5,305 bases of DNA, taken from assembly GCA_028694715.1 (NCBI GenBank), contig JAQVKJ010000118.1:1-5305 (forward strand), given 5' to 3'. Position numbers and translations under genes: made by a program. The notes under the pieces were generated by a model that did not search any database, was not told the DNA's origin, and saw only the letters and a list, made by a program, of their open reading frames with translations. Below are positions 4,308 to 5,305 of the stretch, piece by piece. How positions within the stretch are numbered: the first letter of the stretch is position 1; the number at the start of each line of letters is the position of its first letter. Source of the stretch: Weeksellaceae bacterium (lineage in GTDB: Bacteria; Bacteroidota; Bacteroidia; Flavobacteriales; Weeksellaceae).

Positions 4308-5305
4308 ATGCGTAATGATAAATACATTTTGGCTTCTGCTGACTCCGGCGTCAACATGACGGTTGAAGCTGTCGAAAATAATGGAGTGGCAGACATAAGA
4401 ATCACAGACCGAATCTCAGAATGGTCAGATAGTTCTGCCAACAGCGTGCGTGCAAAAGTGGACGAAATGATAGCGGCGGGAGTTTCGGAAGCCAGACTGT
4501 ATCTCAATTCACAAGGCGGCAATGTATTCCAGGCGAACGAAATCATCAATGAGTTGAAGAAGTTTGCGAAGATCAACATCACAGTCGGTGCCTTGGCCGC
4601 CAGTGCAGCCACGAGAATATTGGCCGAATTCAGGGGAAGCGCAATCGCTTTCCAGAATTCGCAGTTCATGATTCACAAACCCAAGGGCTATTTTGACGGA
4701 AATCAGGATGAAATTGCAGCAAGCCTACAGATGTTGAATAATGTAACAGCTGACTATAGAACAGCTTATGCAACATGTTCCGGAAAGACCGAGGACGAAA
4801 TAGATGCGCTGTGGCAGAATGGTGATTACTGGATGACGGCCGAACAGGCACAAGAATTCGGATTAATCAGTTCCATCCATTCCGATTCCAAAAAGTTGCG
4901 TGCAGAGGATGTGGCACTTCTTGAAGCTTGTGGCGCGCCGAACATCCCCAAAACAGAGAAAACTGAATTTAAATATAAAATGGACAAAGACAAATTGAAA
5001 TCTTTGCTCGGACTGGCTGCTGATGCTACCGACGAGCAAATTGAGAACGCCATTGCCGAGAACAAAAGAAAGGCAGAGGCAAGTGCTCAGACGGAAGCTG
5101 CTCTTCAGGCTCAGGCCGATGAAAGAGCGGAAGCATTGGTAAATGATGCGATTTTGAAAGACAAGAAAATCACAGCTGATCAGAAAGAGGTTTGGTTGGG
5201 GTTGGCAAAAAGAGATTTTGAAGGAGCGAAAGCAGCACTGGAGGCCATGCCTGAAATAGGTAAGTTGTCAGAGCAGATTTCTGGTAACGGAAAAGTTAGA
5301 TCGGA
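4308..5305 (+). CDS. ClpP-like phage head maturation protease with Mu gpI/gpZ-like scaffold domain, 3' end cut
   Basis: The 332 codons present encode a serine protease of the ClpP fold followed by a scaffold-like region. LNSQGGNV (66-73) matches the ClpP INSPGGSV strand. The nucleophile is Ser99 in GALAASAAT, the histidine is His123 in FMIHKP, and the aspartate is Asp173 in NGDYWMTAEQAQEFGLIS (171-188), so the triad is complete. Such enzymes cleave scaffold and capsid proteins inside the prohead. Residues 225-332 are charged and helical, rich in Ala, Glu and Lys, and contain DAILKDKKITADQKEVWLGL followed by AKRDFEGAKAALEAMP, which resembles the C-terminal pattern of Mu-like I proteins. ATG 4308 is preferred: TTG 4284 is the only other upstream candidate before a stop at 4263, and a promoter-like box sits just ahead of the ATG. 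A major capsid gene would be expected beyond the right edge. Confidence 0.9.
   Translation, partial: MRNDKYILASADSGVNMTVEAVENNGVADIRITDRISEWSDSSANSVRAKVDEMIAAGVSEARLYLNSQGGNVFQANEIINELKKFAKINITVGALAASAATRILAEFRGSAIAFQNSQFMIHKPKGYFDGNQDEIAASLQMLNNVTADYRTAYATCSGKTEDEIDALWQNGDYWMTAEQAQEFGLISSIHSDSKKLRAEDVALLEACGAPNIPKTEKTEFKYKMDKDKLKSLLGLAADATDEQIENAIAENKRKAEASAQTEAALQAQADERAEALVNDAILKDKKITADQKEVWLGLAKRDFEGAKAALEAMPEIGKLSEQISGNGKVRS
4980..5305 (+). CDS. Possible nested in-frame scaffold protein (gpZ/Nu3-like), 3' end cut
   Basis: An in-frame ATG at 4980 (codon 225 of the protease gene) follows the A/T-rich leader TTTAAATATAAA and lies exactly where the protease fold ends and the charged helical region begins. 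The 108 residues visible from it (MDKDKLKSLLGLAADATDEQ ...) have the composition of a scaffolding protein: no Cys, few aromatics, many Ala, Glu and Lys. In Mu (I/Z) and lambda (C/Nu3) the scaffold is made from an internal start in the protease gene in the same frame. Here the same arrangement is inferred from architecture. The alternative is that Met225 is only an internal residue and the scaffold is released by proteolysis. Confidence 0.5.
   Translation, partial: MDKDKLKSLLGLAADATDEQIENAIAENKRKAEASAQTEAALQAQADERAEALVNDAILKDKKITADQKEVWLGLAKRDFEGAKAALEAMPEIGKLSEQISGNGKVRS

Noticed and set aside
4295..5065. Minus-strand open frames opposite the protease gene
   Set aside because: The plus-strand frame encodes a complete ClpP-type triad; the minus frames are its complements and are Ser/Ala-rich with no motifs.

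Overview
The window is part of the packaging and head-assembly region of a tailed phage or prophage. It most resembles the Mu-like (transposable phage) morphogenesis module as found in Bacteroidetes. Evidence for Mu relatedness is a DUF935-type portal protein, a gp36/DUF1320-like protein, an apparent Mu gpF-like protein, and a head protease with a Mu gpI/gpZ-like tail. The host assignment to Bacteroidetes is inference. It rests on moderate GC content, weak or absent Shine-Dalgarno sequences before most starts, AT-rich leaders, and promoter-like elements resembling the Bacteroidetes TTTG / TAnnTTTG pattern. No transposase, phage end or host flank is present, so transposition itself cannot be shown.

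Leftward block (minus strand, 4166 down to 1): a small-terminase-like helix-turn-helix protein, an unknown 85-aa protein, the large terminase with ATPase and nuclease motifs intact, a gp36-like protein, the DUF935 portal, and the 5' part of a probable gpF-like head protein that runs off the left edge. Every junction overlaps (ATGA, 17 nt, ATGA, TAATG, CTGA), so this is one tightly coupled operon. The portal gene ends in an A10 tract containing the classic -1 slippery heptamer A AAA AAG, two codons before its stop. A -1 shift there enters the frame of the gpF-like gene, which has no ATG near its 5' end.

Divergent intergenic region (4167-4307): the two opposing start codons are exactly equidistant from position 4237. 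On each side the order is ATG, 4 nt, CAAnTTTG, 20 nt, TTTG, 4 nt, then one arm of a 16-bp perfect inverted repeat. Inside lie two 21-bp direct repeats with a 22-bp period, each a dyad. This looks like a pair of matched divergent promoters around a double operator, probably giving leaderless or near-leaderless mRNAs.

Rightward block (plus strand, 4308 to the end): a ClpP-fold head-maturation protease with its Ser-His-Asp triad intact. It continues in frame into a charged, helix-rich scaffold-like domain that begins at an internal ATG (codon 225). The gene is cut by the right edge.

Together the genes would build the head: the portal and gpF-like protein nucleate assembly, the protease/scaffold shapes and matures it, and the two terminase subunits package DNA. 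The most notable features are the mirror-symmetric promoter region, the possible portal-gpF frameshift fusion, and the nested scaffold start.
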